Assembly (NCBI RefSeq): GCF_000429725.1
Contig: NZ_AUCK01000004.1
Span: 118,266-182,265 of the forward strand
DNA length: 64,000 bases
From: Alkalicoccus chagannorensis DSM 18086
GTDB lineage: Bacteria; Bacillota; Bacilli; Bacillales; Salisediminibacteriaceae
Direction: 5' to 3'
Numbering within the stretch: the first letter of the stretch is position 1; each line of letters starts with the position of its first letter. Shown here piece after piece: positions 18,658 to 30,647 of this stretch. The notes below the pieces were generated by a model. The model was given only the letters and a program-made list of their open reading frames with translations. It searched no databases and was not told where the DNA came from. Position numbers and translations under genes: made by a program.

Positions 18658-19290
18658 CTAGGCATCAGGCTCTTCAGCGATATAAACGAATGCTTTCGTG
18701 ATATTGGTCTTCGTCATACGACCGATCACCTCCATGTCTCCATCCTCCGTCTCTCTGACAACAGGGAGTCCGTCGATCTGTTTGCTGATCAGCTTATTCG
18801 CTGTCTCCAGTACCGACTCTTCCGGTGTGCAGACAGCTATGTTCGGCATCCTCGTCATGATGATACTCACCGGAACGGATTCCAGCTCCTGCTTCCCCAT
18901 GCTTGCACGGAGCAGATCTTTACGGGATACAATGCCGATCAGCCTGCCTCCATCTTTGACAACAAACAGCGTTCCGACGTCTTCAAGAAACATCGACACA
19001 ATGGCATCGTAGACGGAGGCATCTTCACCGATAACGACAGGGACCGACTGAAATTCTTTCACTTTCAGCTTAAGCAGTCGTTCCTGAAACAGCTCTCCAC
19101 CGGTTTTTCCCGTGTAATAATATCCGACGCGCGGCCTCGCATCCAAGTACCCCGACATCGTAAGCACTGTCAGGTCAGGTCTCAGGGTAGCCCGTGTGAG
19201 GTGCAGTCTATCCGCTATTTTTTCGCCGGTAATCGGGCCGTCTGCTTTGACGATTTCCACAATTTTTTCCTGACGCTCCGACAATTCCAT
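18658..19290 (-). CDS. ccpN: Transcriptional repressor CcpN
   Basis: Represses gluconeogenic genes in B. subtilis in the presence of glucose. The 210 residues contain an N-terminal winged HTH (ITGEKIADRLHLTRATLRPDL) and two CBS domains (about 80-140 and 145-205) that sense nucleotides. The region around LTRATLRPDL is characteristic. It has a modest GGTG ribosome site and sits between glyS and ppsR with short gaps, so it may be read from the glyQS transcript as well as its own. Confidence 0.93.
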   Translation of the reverse strand: MELSERQEKIVEIVKADGPITGEKIADRLHLTRATLRPDLTVLTMSGYLDARPRVGYYYTGKTGGELFQERLLKLKVKEFQSVPVVIGEDASVYDAIVSMFLEDVGTLFVVKDGGRLIGIVSRKDLLRASMGKQELESVPVSIIMTRMPNIAVCTPEESVLETANKLISKQIDGLPVVRETEDGDMEVIGRMTKTNITKAFVYIAEEPDA

Positions 19291-19315
19291 GTCTTCACCG
19301 CCTCTCTGCGCTCAA

Positions 19316-21409
19316 TCAGCTGTCATCTTCGCTGTGGAAAACCAGGTGCTGAAAATCAGCAAACGACGTGATCAGAGCTGCAGTATTTTTCATCTGGGCC
19401 AGCCGGACTTCCCTCAAGGCTGGGTCCTCTGTCATCACCATAATGTGGTCAAAATAAGCATTCACGGATGGCACCAGCTTCTGCAGTGCGCGGTAGGCCG
19501 CTACGGCATCTTCCTGATTCCAGGCAGTGGCGATGCTCTGTTCCGCTTCCGCAGCCGCGGCGAAGAGCGCTTGTTCTTCTTTTTCCTGAAGGTCTTCCTG
19601 CTGAATCAAACGATCGGAATCAGCTTTCACAGCGATGTTCGTCACCCGGCTGAATGCTTCTGTCTCTTTTTTGAATTCAGCCTGATCCAGTTTTTCATTG
19701 ATTAATGCTGCCTTCTTCATCAGCCGGTTCGGATACTGCATGCCTGCTGCCATAACAGCATCGGCAACGTCATAGCGGATGCCGCGCTCTTTGAGAATCG
19801 TCTGGAAACGAAGCTGGAAAAAGGACTTCAGTTCTGCCACGGTTGTTTCCTCTGTCTCCTGGAGCAGCCCCTGGTCCGCAGCATCTGCTGTCAATGTTTC
19901 GAGCAGCTGAATAAAGTCGAAATGCCAGCTGGATTCAAGGTAGATGTGAAGCACGGCTGCCGCCTGGCGCCGCAGTCCATGAGGATCCTGTGAACCAGTT
20001 GGGATAGAGCCGATGCCAAAACTTGTCACCAGCGTATCCAATTTATCCGCCATGCTTACAATCCGGCCTGCCATGCCATCCGGTACAGGGTCTCCGGACT
20101 GCTTCGGGAGATAGTGTTCCCGGATTGCCTTCGCTGTATCCGGGGATTCTCCGTCATGAAGCGCATAATATTCGCCCATCTGCCCTTCCAGTTCAGTAAA
20201 TTCATCGACCATCAGGGTGACCAGATCCGCTTTTGAAAGAGCTGCGGCTCTGGATGCCGTGACGGTCGTTTGTTCATCTGCTTCCGCGAACGATGCCAGC
20301 AGTCTTGATGCTGATGTAATCCGCTCCACTTTGTCCATCATCGTTCCCAGCTTTTCGTGATAAACGATCGAAGACAGTTTCTCTAGCCGGGATTCCAGCG
20401 TCTGCTTCCGGTCTTCGCTGTAGAAGAATTCAGCGTCGGCAAGTCGTGCCCGGATGACTTTTTCGTTCCCTTTCTGTACGTTCTCCAGGTGACGATGATC
20501 GCCGTTGCGTACCGTGACAAACGCCGGTACGAGAGCGCCCTCCTGATTGTAGACTGGAAAATACCGCTGGTGCTCACGCATGGACGTAATCAGCACTTCA
20601 TCCGGTACCTGCAGAAAACTTTCATCAAAATGACCGAACAGAGCTGTTGGATACTCTACTAGCTGATTGACTTCTTCCAGCAGGCCTTCATGCAGCGGAA
20701 TATGCCAGCTGTTCTCTGCTTCAAGATCCTGTATCTGAGCGGCAATGGCCTGTTTTCTTTCTGTCGGATCCGCAATCACATGCTCCGCCTGCAGCTTTGT
20801 TTCGTATTCGTCCGCATGGCGGAGTTCCGTTTCACCGCCGAGAAAACGATGGCCCCATGTCGTCCGCCCGCTTTCCACGTTTGTCACCGTAAATGGGACG
20901 ACCTCGCTGCCGTAGAGGGCAGTCAGCCACTTAATCGGACGTACGTAACGGAGGGTATTGCTGCCCCACCGCATGTTTTTTGGAAACGGAATCGACAACA
21001 GGACATCTTTTAATCCGGGCAGAAGCTCTTCGACCGCTTCCCCTTTAATATACTTGGTGGCGAAAAGGTAATTCTCTCCTTTTACCTCTTTTATATAAAG
21101 ATCCTCGGTCGTCACCCCTTGGCCGCGGGCAAAACCCTGCGCTGCTTTCGACCAGTCACCGTCCTGGACACCGATTTTTTCGGAAGGGCCTTTCGCCTTC
21201 TCTTCCATATCGGGCTGCCGATCTGCCGTTCCTGTGACTTGGACGGCCAGGCGTCTCGGTGTCGAGAATCCTTTTACGGTTTCATACGGAATCCGTCTCT
21301 CCTGCAGCCAGGCTGCAGTCCGCTGTTCGAGTTCTTTCTGTGCATTGGTGACGAATCGGGCGGGCATCTCCTCCAGTCCGATTTCTAAAAGCAGTGTTTG
21401 ATTACTCAT
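19316..21409 (-). CDS. glyS: Glycyl-tRNA synthetase beta subunit
   Basis: Provides tRNA recognition for the alpha2-beta2 glycyl-tRNA synthetase. The 697-residue protein begins [14 protein letters not shown], has [17 protein letters not shown], the HD-like centre ([20 protein letters not shown]) and a C-terminal anticodon-binding domain ([12 protein letters not shown]). Its ATG overlaps the glyQ stop (ATGAGTAA), so the subunits are translationally coupled. Controlled by the T-box leader upstream of glyQ. Confidence 0.97.
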   Translation of the reverse strand: MSNQTLLLEIGLEEMPARFVTNAQKELEQRTAAWLQERRIPYETVKGFSTPRRLAVQVTGTADRQPDMEEKAKGPSEKIGVQDGDWSKAAQGFARGQGVTTEDLYIKEVKGENYLFATKYIKGEAVEELLPGLKDVLLSIPFPKNMRWGSNTLRYVRPIKWLTALYGSEVVPFTVTNVESGRTTWGHRFLGGETELRHADEYETKLQAEHVIADPTERKQAIAAQIQDLEAENSWHIPLHEGLLEEVNQLVEYPTALFGHFDESFLQVPDEVLITSMREHQRYFPVYNQEGALVPAFVTVRNGDHRHLENVQKGNEKVIRARLADAEFFYSEDRKQTLESRLEKLSSIVYHEKLGTMMDKVERITSASRLLASFAEADEQTTVTASRAAALSKADLVTLMVDEFTELEGQMGEYYALHDGESPDTAKAIREHYLPKQSGDPVPDGMAGRIVSMADKLDTLVTSFGIGSIPTGSQDPHGLRRQAAAVLHIYLESSWHFDFIQLLETLTADAADQGLLQETEETTVAELKSFFQLRFQTILKERGIRYDVADAVMAAGMQYPNRLMKKAALINEKLDQAEFKKETEAFSRVTNIAVKADSDRLIQQEDLQEKEEQALFAAAAEAEQSIATAWNQEDAVAAYRALQKLVPSVNAYFDHIMVMTEDPALREVRLAQMKNTAALITSFADFQHLVFHSEDDS

Positions 21410-22286
21410 CTTCTGACTCCTCCTTTACCATCGGAAATCCAAGCGCTTCCCGCGCATCGTAGTAGGCAGAAGCGCACCGGCGTGCAAGGGTCCGGACTCT
21501 GCCGATATACCCGGTCCGCTCAGTGACGGAAATCGCTCCCTGGGCATCGAGAAGGTTGAACACATGGGAACATTTCAGCACATAATCGTAGGACGGGATG
21601 ACAAGCTGGTCATCGAGTGCTCGTGCTGCTTCTTTTTCATACATATCAAATAGTTGAAACAGCATGCTGCGGTCCGCGGTTTCAAAAGAGTACTTGGATT
21701 GTTCGTATTCATTCTGACGGAACACATCTCCGTAGGTGAATCCTTCCACCCATTCCAGATCGTACACATTCTCTTTATCCTGAATGTACGAAGCGAGACG
21801 TTCCAGTCCATAGGTGATTTCCACGGACACGGGCGACGCATCGAGTCCGCCTACCTGCTGGAAATACGTGAACTGGGTGATTTCCATTCCATCCAGCCAT
21901 ACTTCCCAGCCGAGCCCCCAGGCAGCAAGTGTCGGTGCTTCCCAGTTATCCTCGACAAACCGGATGTCATGCTCATCCGGATTGATTCCGAGTTCACGAA
22001 GGCTCTGCAGGTAAAGCTCCTGTATATTATCCGGTGAAGGCTTCATGATCACCTGAAACTGATGGTGCTGATACAGTCTGTTCGGGTTTTCCCCGTATCG
22101 TCCATCAGCCGGACGGCGGGAAGGTTCGACATAAGCAACATTCCAGGGTTCCGGACCAATGCTCTTCAGAAAGGTCATCGGGTTCATCGTCCCTGCTCCC
22201 TTTTCCACATCATACGGCTGTAGAAGCAGGCAGCGCTGCTTACCCCAGAAATTCTGCAGTGTTAAGATCATATCCTGTACATTCAT
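21402..22286 (-). CDS. glyQ: Glycyl-tRNA synthetase alpha subunit
   Basis: Catalytic class II subunit. The 294 residues carry the family opening ([31 protein letters not shown], seen in part), [19 protein letters not shown] and [14 protein letters not shown] at 22286 is chosen because GGTGGAGG precedes it; the upstream reading to 22307 starts inside the leader. First gene of the glyQS unit. Confidence 0.97.
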   Translation of the reverse strand: MNVQDMILTLQNFWGKQRCLLLQPYDVEKGAGTMNPMTFLKSIGPEPWNVAYVEPSRRPADGRYGENPNRLYQHHQFQVIMKPSPDNIQELYLQSLRELGINPDEHDIRFVEDNWEAPTLAAWGLGWEVWLDGMEITQFTYFQQVGGLDASPVSVEITYGLERLASYIQDKENVYDLEWVEGFTYGDVFRQNEYEQSKYSFETADRSMLFQLFDMYEKEAARALDDQLVIPSYDYVLKCSHVFNLLDAQGAISVTERTGYIGRVRTLARRCASAYYDAREALGFPMVKEESEDE

Positions 22287-22335
22287 GCTATTCCCTCCAC
22301 CTTTCAATTAATCCGGATACTGCTTTACGGTACGC

Positions 22336-22560
22336 AAAAAACTCCCGTCTCTATACCCGGCCTGTGCAGATATAGGGACGGGAGCTTTCCCGCGGTTCCA
22401 CCCTATTTGCACTGAACATTTTCTCTCCAGTGCCACTTTCGTCCTTCCGCTCCAAAGTGCCTTCGACAGGAGGGGGGCTGATCCGGCTTCCACGATCCCG
22501 GATTCGCTGGCAGTCCCTCGCAGTGTACTACTCTTCTTCTCAGCAGATTATTGTCATTTC
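22336..22560 (-). ncRNA. T-box leader of glyQS
   Basis: The T-box core AGGGTGGAACCGCGGG is perfect (plus positions 22389-22404). It is followed on the minus strand by an intrinsic terminator: a 14-bp stem, 22371-22384 with 22342-22355, then TTTTTT. Uncharged tRNA-Gly would pair with the T-box and favour the antiterminator. A GGC triplet at 22459-22461 is a candidate specifier but was not confirmed by folding. Ends 50 bases before glyQ. Confidence 0.93.
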
Positions 22561-22563
22561 ATT

Positions 22564-22592
22564 ATACTACGAAAGAAACCGTCGTCTGTCAA
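22564..22592 (-). promoter_or_regulatory. sigmaA promoter of the glyQS leader
   Basis: TTGACA (plus 22587-22592) and TAGTAT (22564-22569) are 17 bases apart; TATAAT overlaps at 22561-22566. The -35 lies across the recO stop codon, so the promoter is embedded in the end of recO. Confidence 0.7.
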
Positions 22593-23344
22593 CTCCCGGG
22601 AGGCTCCATATTGTCCAGCTGCTGGAGGAATCGTTTCGCCCGGAGCGTCACTCCAACGTAATTCTGGTAATATTCATCCAGGATGATTTGAAGCTCCTTC
22701 TTTGTCTCCTGATGCAGCGTAATGCTGCCTAGACGCTCCGGCTGTGCCTGCTGGAACAGCCGCATCACCTTGATGGTCTTCGGCCTCGGGAAAAATTCAT
22801 TTTCTCTCTCCGAGGCACAGGAGAGACAAAGAGCACCACCGTCGCGGATGGACAGTGTTTTTTCTCCTTCGGCATCCCCGCAGGAGACACAGGCGTGCAG
22901 CACTGGATCGGCACCGGATACAGCGAGCATTTTTGTCTCAAACAACAGCTGCAGCGCTTCTCCGTCTTCCCCTTCATGCATTCGACCGAGGGCGAACGTG
23001 ATCAGGTCATACAGCGCTGGAGAAGCCTGCTGGTCCTCCGTAAGCTTATCAAGCAGCTCCAGCATGCACGAGCCACGGGCATTCAAGAAAATATCTTCCC
23101 GCAGTCTTCGGTGCGACTGGATAATGTCAGCCTGATTCAGGCTGCCCATTCCCCGCCCTTGGTAAAAAACAAAAATGCTCTCCACAAAAGGCTGGACCGC
23201 AGCACCGAAAGGGCTCTTCGGTTTTTTCGCCCCTCTTGCCATCAGTGCTGTCTTCCCGCCTTCCCGTGAGAAAATCGTGACGATGACATGTGTCTCTCCA
23301 TAATTCGTCGTCCGCAGCACTATTCCCTGTACCCGTTTCAGCAT
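22589..23344 (-). CDS. recO: DNA repair protein RecO
   Basis: Mediator that loads RecA in the RecFOR pathway. The 251 residues have an OB fold at the N-terminus (VQGIVLRTTNYGETHVIVTIFSR, cut), helical middle, and four zinc-type cysteines (ACVSCGDAEG ... ALCLSC). ATG at 23344 follows GGGAGGAG. It is 18 bases after era; the small yqzL gene found between them in B. subtilis is not present. Confidence 0.95.
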   Translation of the reverse strand: MLKRVQGIVLRTTNYGETHVIVTIFSREGGKTALMARGAKKPKSPFGAAVQPFVESIFVFYQGRGMGSLNQADIIQSHRRLREDIFLNARGSCMLELLDKLTEDQQASPALYDLITFALGRMHEGEDGEALQLLFETKMLAVSGADPVLHACVSCGDAEGEKTLSIRDGGALCLSCASERENEFFPRPKTIKVMRLFQQAQPERLGSITLHQETKKELQIILDEYYQNYVGVTLRAKRFLQQLDNMEPPGS

Positions 23345-23362
23345 AGGCTCCTCCCGCTACGA

Positions 23363-25058
<1,696 letters not shown>

Positions 25059-25075
<17 letters not shown>

Positions 25076-25520
25076 ATGCCGCAAGCACCGCTTCCTGTTG
25101 CGCAAACATGTCGTTTTCAGCTTCGCTGCTCTCGTGATCATAGCCATGAAGGTGCAGCAGACCGTGAACCGCAAGGAAAGCGAGCTCCCTTTGGCGGCTG
25201 TGCCCATAAGTCTCTGCCTGCCTCACTGCCGTATCATAAGAAATGACAATATCACCAAGAACCAGCGGCATCCCCTCTATGTGAGGCATCTCCTCCCCTT
25301 CCTGCATAGCGAAAGAGAGCACGTCCGTCGGTTTATCTTTATTCCGATAGGTCCGGTTCAGTTCATGAATATCTGCATCACTGGTAATGCGCACACAGAC
25401 TTCACTGTCTTCCGGGAGAGACTCTCTTGTCATAGCCTCCGTCAGAACGCCGTGCAGCAGGGCGGCTTCCTCCTCCGTCAGCTTCTCGTTCTCATCGATA
25501 ACATCAATACTATATGTCAT
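25059..25520 (-). CDS. ybeY: Endoribonuclease YbeY
   Basis: Metal-dependent RNase of 16S rRNA 3' maturation and ribosome quality control. The 153-residue protein has the zinc motif HGLLHLHGYDH near the C-terminus and NRTYRNKDKPTDVLSF, the family's hallmark. It is packed between pgpH and dgkA, as in B. subtilis yqfG. Confidence 0.96.
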
Positions 25521-25523
25521 GGT

Positions 25524-27707
25524 CTACTCTCCTTCCGCAGTCTTAAGCTCTTCATCGTCCGGATAGTCTATTCTTGTATGAAAGGTCCCCTGCAGCGTTT
25601 CACAGATCGCCTGGTGCACTTGATCCAGTTCCCGCATCGTAATGTCACAGTCGTCAAACTGTCCGTCATGCAGACGGTCATGGATAATTTTCCTGCAGAG
25701 ATCCTCAATCTTCGCCATCGTCGGCTCCGACATGGAACGGACGGCTGCTTCCACACTATCAGCGATCCCGACTACCGCCGCTTCCCGCGTCTGCGCTTTA
25801 GGCCCCGGATAGCGGTACGTTCTCTCGTCCACCTCATTCGAAGTTTCTTTTGCTTTAAAATAGAAATATTTTAAGAGGGTCGTTCCGTGATGCTGTTCTG
25901 CAATATCAATGATTTCTTTCGGCATTTTTTCATCCCGCAGCATGGCTGCCCCGTCGTAGGGATGCGCAATGATGATTTCCGCGCTCCTCTTTGGAGGGAG
26001 GTGGTCATGGGGATTGTCATCTTTGTGCTGATTTTCAATGAAAAACTGCGGCCGGACCGTCTTTCCGGCATCGTGATAATACGATCCGACGCGGGCAAGC
26101 AGTCCGTTAGCTCCAATCGCTTCACAGGCACCTTCTGCTAAGTTTGCAACGACGACACTGTGATGATAGGTGCCCGGCGTGTCCAGCAGGATTTTGCGGA
26201 GCATCCTGCTGTTCGGATTGGACAGTTCAATCAGCCTTGCAGAAGAAAGTACCCCGAATCCGGATTCAAAAAACGGGAGAAGACCGAGAGCGAAAACGAC
26301 TGAACCAAACCCCGCAGCAGAAGCGGCCCCAGCATATAGAAAACTCTCCGTCCAATTGAGCGGGATTCCTTTCATAAACAGCACGGCGAATAAAGCCGCC
26401 ATGTTCATAATCGAAATATACGCCCCCGTTTTCAACAGCCGGGTTGCTCGACTGGAAGTGTCCAGAAAGAATACCCCTGCCAGGCTGGAGAAGAGGACAT
26501 AGATACCGAATCCAAAATCAAACACGGAAGCGGACTGCTCATTGAACAGGACAGAGGCACAGATGGCAAAAAGCACACTTAAAAAGATCGCCGTACGCGG
26601 GTGCAGCAGCAGCGAAACCATCACTGCACCAAAAGCGGCCGGCACGAGATAAATGATCCCCGTCAGTTCCAGCTCCTGCAGCAGGCTGGCGAGCTTCATC
26701 ATCCCGAGCGTCAACAGATAAATAATCAGAAACAGCAGCAGGTGCGTATTGTTCGTCTTGAGGCTCGTTTTGGCTTCACCCAGATAGTAGGCGAGCACAA
26801 ACATCATCAGCCCTGTCAGCAGTGCCAGCCCTGCATATGCGCCGTATGCAGTAGACTCTTCTGTCATGCCGGCGAGCCGGAGCTGTTCGTGAATTTCAGC
26901 GGTGACAACCTGTCCTTCTTCGGCAAGAATCTGGCCTTCGCGGATCATCGCTGGCTCGACGAGATCGAGCGCTGCTTCCCGTGCTTCCTGCGTCGCTTCT
27001 TCATCGATCATATAGTTGGCCGTAATGCCTTCACGGGCAATATCCGCCATCGCATCTTCCATGCTCGATCGAATCGAGGAGCCTCGAACACTAAGTTCCA
27101 CCTGATCTCTAGCTTCGTCTACTTCATTCAATGCAACCTCGTCGGACATAATATCGTGGACCGCACTCGTTATGGTGTCCTGGGCCGTCTGGAGTTCTTC
27201 CAGATCCGCTAGAAGCAGCGTTCGAATGGTATCATCATCGAGTGCCTCGGCAAATTCTTCTGAAATCCGCTCTCTGACTTCCTGCACCTGCTCTTCTTCC
27301 GACCATTCCTCTCCACCGGGTCCGGTATTCTCAAAAAAGGTTAAATCCCCTTCCTGCTGCCGGATATCCAGCTGTACGAGGTGAATCGTCTGAAACATGT
27401 CCTGGATCCGCTCCAGCTGGTTATCGGTATAACGAGGCTGGACAGCATAGACGGGATCGATGTTATCCAGCACTTCCTGCTGCATCCGTTCCGTTTCTTC
27501 GGAGTTTTCCACGGTGACGGGAGAACGAAGATCGTCTTGAGCAATGTCGCCTGATTCGACGTCCAGGTCATCCGGAAGTACGTTTGGAAGCAGCAGAAAA
27601 AAAGTTATGACTCCAGCCAGTGTAAACAGCAGCACCCGAAGACTTGGGTGGTTCTTCCACTTGTTCCACCAGCGCATATGGTCGATCGATGACGGAGATG
27701 TCAACAC
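25524..27707 (-). CDS. pgpH: 7TM-HD cyclic-di-AMP phosphodiesterase PgpH
   Basis: Membrane hydrolase that degrades c-di-AMP, a messenger of potassium and osmotic balance. The 727 residues have an N-terminal anchor (about 20-42), a large extracytoplasmic 7TMR-HDED domain (45-280), seven membrane segments (about 285-475), and a cytoplasmic HD domain (HHSVVVANLAEGA, YYHDAGKTVRPQFF). The start is GTG at 27707 behind GGGAGGAGGGG. It lies between phoH and ybeY. Confidence 0.95.
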   Translation of the reverse strand: MLTSPSSIDHMRWWNKWKNHPSLRVLLFTLAGVITFFLLLPNVLPDDLDVESGDIAQDDLRSPVTVENSEETERMQQEVLDNIDPVYAVQPRYTDNQLERIQDMFQTIHLVQLDIRQQEGDLTFFENTGPGGEEWSEEEQVQEVRERISEEFAEALDDDTIRTLLLADLEELQTAQDTITSAVHDIMSDEVALNEVDEARDQVELSVRGSSIRSSMEDAMADIAREGITANYMIDEEATQEAREAALDLVEPAMIREGQILAEEGQVVTAEIHEQLRLAGMTEESTAYGAYAGLALLTGLMMFVLAYYLGEAKTSLKTNNTHLLLFLIIYLLTLGMMKLASLLQELELTGIIYLVPAAFGAVMVSLLLHPRTAIFLSVLFAICASVLFNEQSASVFDFGFGIYVLFSSLAGVFFLDTSSRATRLLKTGAYISIMNMAALFAVLFMKGIPLNWTESFLYAGAASAAGFGSVVFALGLLPFFESGFGVLSSARLIELSNPNSRMLRKILLDTPGTYHHSVVVANLAEGACEAIGANGLLARVGSYYHDAGKTVRPQFFIENQHKDDNPHDHLPPKRSAEIIIAHPYDGAAMLRDEKMPKEIIDIAEQHHGTTLLKYFYFKAKETSNEVDERTYRYPGPKAQTREAAVVGIADSVEAAVRSMSEPTMAKIEDLCRKIIHDRLHDGQFDDCDITMRELDQVHQAICETLQGTFHTRIDYPDDEELKTAEGE

Positions 27708-27785
27708 TGCCCCTCCTCCCAGAACCTGTTGGTATGTATGTCAGGCACAAAGGAGCCGCTCCGGCTGCACCGGATGCGGCCCCGC

Positions 27786-28760
27786 TTATTCGTTTCTTTC
27801 TTTTCCTTCTCCACTTTCCGTGTCATAGGCTTCAATGATCCGCTGTACGAGAGCATGCCGGACCACATCGCTGCCCTGAAGATAAATGAACTGCAGTCCT
27901 TTGACTCCTGCGAGTATCCTCTGGGATTCTTTGAGGCCGGATTTCCTTCCTTTTGGCAGGTCAATCTGCGTCAAATCCCCGGTAACGACCATTTTTGAGC
28001 CGAAGCCGAGTCGAGTGAGAAACATTTTAATTTGTTCCTCTGTTGTATTCTGCGCTTCATCCAGAATGACGAATGAATCATCCAGTGTTCTTCCACGCAT
28101 GTAGGCAAGCGGTGCAATTTCGATCGTACCGCGTTCCTGCAATCGCGCTGTATGCTCTGCCCCAAGGACATCATGAAGGGCATCATACAGGGGCCGGAGA
28201 TACGGATCGACCTTTTCTTTCAGATCCCCTGGAAGAAAACCGAGATTCTCACCGGCCTCGACAGCCGGTCTGGTCAGAACAATCCGCTTTATATGCCCCT
28301 CTTTCAGCGCATGCACAGCAAGTACAACAGCAAGATAGGTCTTACCGGTGCCGGCAGGTCCGATACCGAAGACAATATCATGTTTCCGGATAGCGGAAAC
28401 GTAGTGGCGCTGTCCGAGGGTTTTCGCCAGAATCGGCTTCCCTTTTGCCGTCACCGTGATTTTTTCTTCATACAGATCTGTCATTTCTCCTAACAGATCC
28501 TGTTCCGCAAGCTGTGCTGCGTACATAACGTCCCGCTCATGAATGCGTATTCCTTTTCGGATCAGCTGCAGGAGGGTAAGCAGTATCTTTTCGATTTTAT
28601 CCGATGTATCCTGGTCTGCCTCTACTGACACATCGCTTCCTCTTGTGACCAATTCGGTCTCAAAAGCTTCTTCCAGTCTTATCAAATGTTTATCATTCGG
28701 ACCGAACAACGCCTGTACTTGATCGGCATCATCGGCCGGTATCGCAATCAGTCGACTCAT
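27786..28760 (-). CDS. phoH: PhoH-like ATPase
   Basis: ATP-binding protein of the PhoH/YbeZ family, probably acting on RNA with YbeY. The 324 residues include an N-terminal KH-like part, Walker A GPAGTGKTYLA near 135, LTRPAVEAGENLGFLPGDL and Walker B VILDEAQNT. ATG at 28760 is chosen (AGGGAG upstream); the upstream frame extension is spacer. No yqfD/yqfC precede it, unlike in spore formers. Confidence 0.95.
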   Translation of the reverse strand: MSRLIAIPADDADQVQALFGPNDKHLIRLEEAFETELVTRGSDVSVEADQDTSDKIEKILLTLLQLIRKGIRIHERDVMYAAQLAEQDLLGEMTDLYEEKITVTAKGKPILAKTLGQRHYVSAIRKHDIVFGIGPAGTGKTYLAVVLAVHALKEGHIKRIVLTRPAVEAGENLGFLPGDLKEKVDPYLRPLYDALHDVLGAEHTARLQERGTIEIAPLAYMRGRTLDDSFVILDEAQNTTEEQIKMFLTRLGFGSKMVVTGDLTQIDLPKGRKSGLKESQRILAGVKGLQFIYLQGSDVVRHALVQRIIEAYDTESGEGKERNE

Positions 28761-28880
28761 GTATGCAAATCTCCCTACTACGGTGGTGTATACCTTTACT
28801 TTACCATCCGGGCCGCGCACGTGCAAAGTTTTTCCGGGTTCTCCCTGCCGCCGGAAGTGCGTATACCCGCTGTTTTTCTA

Positions 28881-29020
28881 TCAAAGAACAAAAACGCGCA
28901 GCGTCTTTTGGTCGGAACGGCGTGTACCGCAGGTTCTTTGAGGGAAGCATAAGTTATTCATGCTTCCCGAGCAGCTGACAGAGCCGACGTCACCCTTAAT
29001 GAAACCTTATACATTCTTAT
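28881..29020 (+). repeat. Intergenic hairpin repeat, copy A
   Basis: TCAAAGAAC (28881-28889) pairs with GTTCTTTGA (28933-28941), enclosing the hairpin ACGC-GCA-GCGT (28894-28904). A second hairpin GGGAAGCAT/ATGCTTCCC (28942-28968) follows. It shares a 38-base identical block with copy B and lies directly beside a terminator, as do the other copies. No ORF runs through it. Confidence 0.8.
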
Positions 29021-29032
29021 ATATACAAAAAC

Positions 29033-29061
29033 GACCGCCTCCTGCTCTGCAGGAGACGGCC
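29033..29061 (-). terminator. Terminator downstream of the nfeD-floA unit
   Basis: GACCGCCTCCTGC (29033-29045) pairs with 29049-29061 (one mismatch), followed by GTTTTTG on the minus strand. Confidence 0.85.
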
Positions 29062-29078
29062 CTTTCAGAAGTCCTTCG

Positions 29079-29591
29079 TCAGTGACGACGCCCGGACTGC
29101 CTTGATTTTGGTTTATTCAGTACTTCGGACCAGACGATTCCTTTAATGACGTCTTCTTTCTCCATCCGGTCGAATCCGAGGTCCAGCTTATGACTACCGC
29201 TTTTCGTGATATCGCCCTGTTCAATCATGGACGTATCCACTTTGGCGGCTTTTTCGGATGCTTTACGCTGCTTCTCTTTCAGCTGTTCGTATCGTTCATC
29301 CATTTTCTTCTCCGCCTCGGACTTCTCCACTTCGCGCGACTGCGGCTGGGACTGCTTTTCTTCCTTTTTCCCATCACCGCCGCCGAACAGTACGTCTTCC
29401 CAGTCAATTTTACCGGATTCACCGCGGTCATCCCGCTGCTGATCCTGGGAAGACGACTGCTGCTGGCCCTGGCCGCCCTCCGTCTGAGAGCCGCTTTTTT
29501 GTCTGCCGAGAGACTGGAACAAGCTGATCAGCGCTGCAATGATAAAAAACAGGATGATCGGGTTGTCCACTAGTGCCATGAATTGTAGCAT
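29079..29591 (-). CDS. Hypothetical membrane-anchored coiled protein downstream of floA
   Basis: Not a family I can name. The 170 residues start with a membrane segment (about 8-28), then a Gln/Ser/Glu-rich low-complexity linker with repeated QQ and SQ, and a Lys/Glu-rich coiled segment (about 90-120). The C-terminal IKGIVWSEVLNKPKS looks conserved rather than low-complexity. ATG at 29591 follows AAAGGGG. It takes the place of yqfB and ends the nfeD-floA unit, so a part in the FloA membrane-domain system is a reasonable guess but no more. Confidence 0.7.
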   Translation of the reverse strand: MLQFMALVDNPIILFFIIAALISLFQSLGRQKSGSQTEGGQGQQQSSSQDQQRDDRGESGKIDWEDVLFGGGDGKKEEKQSQPQSREVEKSEAEKKMDERYEQLKEKQRKASEKAAKVDTSMIEQGDITKSGSHKLDLGFDRMEKEDVIKGIVWSEVLNKPKSRQSGRRH

Positions 29592-29608
29592 CAGATCTAC
29601 CCCTTTCA

Positions 29609-30628
29609 TCAGCTGTTATGAGGGGTATTGTTGGAAATCTTGCTCTCCTCATCTTCCTCATCACCGCGAGTTGCTTTTCCGATGGAATCGCGCATATCCG
29701 TATCAGCTTTTACGTTGTTAAAGTTGATATAATCCATCACGCCCAGGTTTCCGGAACGAAGTGCTTCCGACATAGCCATTGGTACTTCGGCTTCTGCCTC
29801 AACCACTTTCGCACGCATTTCTTCTACGCGGGCTTTCATTTCCTGTTCCTGTGCTACGGCCATTGCACGACGTTCTTCTGCTTTCGCCTGTGCAATTTTC
29901 TTATCAGCATCGGCCTGATCGGTCTGCAGTCCTGCGCCGATGTTTTTACCGATGTCAATGTCAGCAATGTCGATGGATAGAATTTCAAACGCCGTACCAG
30001 CGTCCAGTCCTTTTTTCAGGACAGTCTGGGAAATCATGTCCGGATTCTCCAGCACTTCTTTATGATTCTTTGCAGAACCAATCGTGGAGACGATCCCTTC
30101 ACCGACACGGGCAATAACAGTGTCTTCACCGGCACCACCGACAAGGCGGTCTATGTTGGCACGGACGGTGATCCGGGCTTTCGCCTTCACTTCAATACCA
30201 TCCATCGCAACACCGGCAATAAACGGTGTTTCAATGACCTTCGGGTTGACGCTCATCTGTACCGCTTCGAGTACGTCTCGGCCGGCGAGGTCAATCGCGG
30301 CACATCGTTCGAAGGTCAGATCGATGTTCGCACGCTGCGCGGCAATCAGCGCATTAACAACCCGGTCGACGTTACCCCCTGCCAGGTAATGTCCTTCCAA
30401 TTTGTTTGTAGAAATATCAAGACCGGCTTTTACCGCCTTGATGAGCGGGTTGACAACTCGATGTGGAATAACTCGACGCAGTCTCATCCCGACGAGCTGA
30501 AAGATACCCACTTTCACTCCGGCTGCCAGGGCCGAAATCCATAGTGCCACCGGAACGAAGGTAAACAGCACAACAGCTGCTACCAGAATCACACCGATGA
30601 GAATAAAAATTCCAATTTGATCAGGCAT
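29609..30628 (-). CDS. floA: Flotillin-like protein FloA
   Basis: Scaffold of bacterial functional membrane microdomains. The 339 residues have an N-terminal hairpin anchor (about 5-45, [23 protein letters not shown], cut), an SPFH domain, and the C-terminal coiled Glu/Ala-rich repeats ([29 protein letters not shown]). It is 19 bases after nfeD, the conserved protease-scaffold pair, and shares its sigmaW-type promoter. Confidence 0.96.
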   Translation of the reverse strand: MPDQIGIFILIGVILVAAVVLFTFVPVALWISALAAGVKVGIFQLVGMRLRRVIPHRVVNPLIKAVKAGLDISTNKLEGHYLAGGNVDRVVNALIAAQRANIDLTFERCAAIDLAGRDVLEAVQMSVNPKVIETPFIAGVAMDGIEVKAKARITVRANIDRLVGGAGEDTVIARVGEGIVSTIGSAKNHKEVLENPDMISQTVLKKGLDAGTAFEILSIDIADIDIGKNIGAGLQTDQADADKKIAQAKAEERRAMAVAQEQEMKARVEEMRAKVVEAEAEVPMAMSEALRSGNLGVMDYINFNNVKADTDMRDSIGKATRGDEEDEESKISNNTPHNS

Positions 30629-30647
30629 GTCTTTTCCTCCTTTTTAA

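Larger units (their letters stand above)
28761..29078. other. Intergenic region where yqfC/yqfD would lie
   Basis: No coding frame fits yqfC (YabP-like) or yqfD here. The region contains repeat copy A (28881-29020) and the terminator at 29033-29061. Confidence 0.7.
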
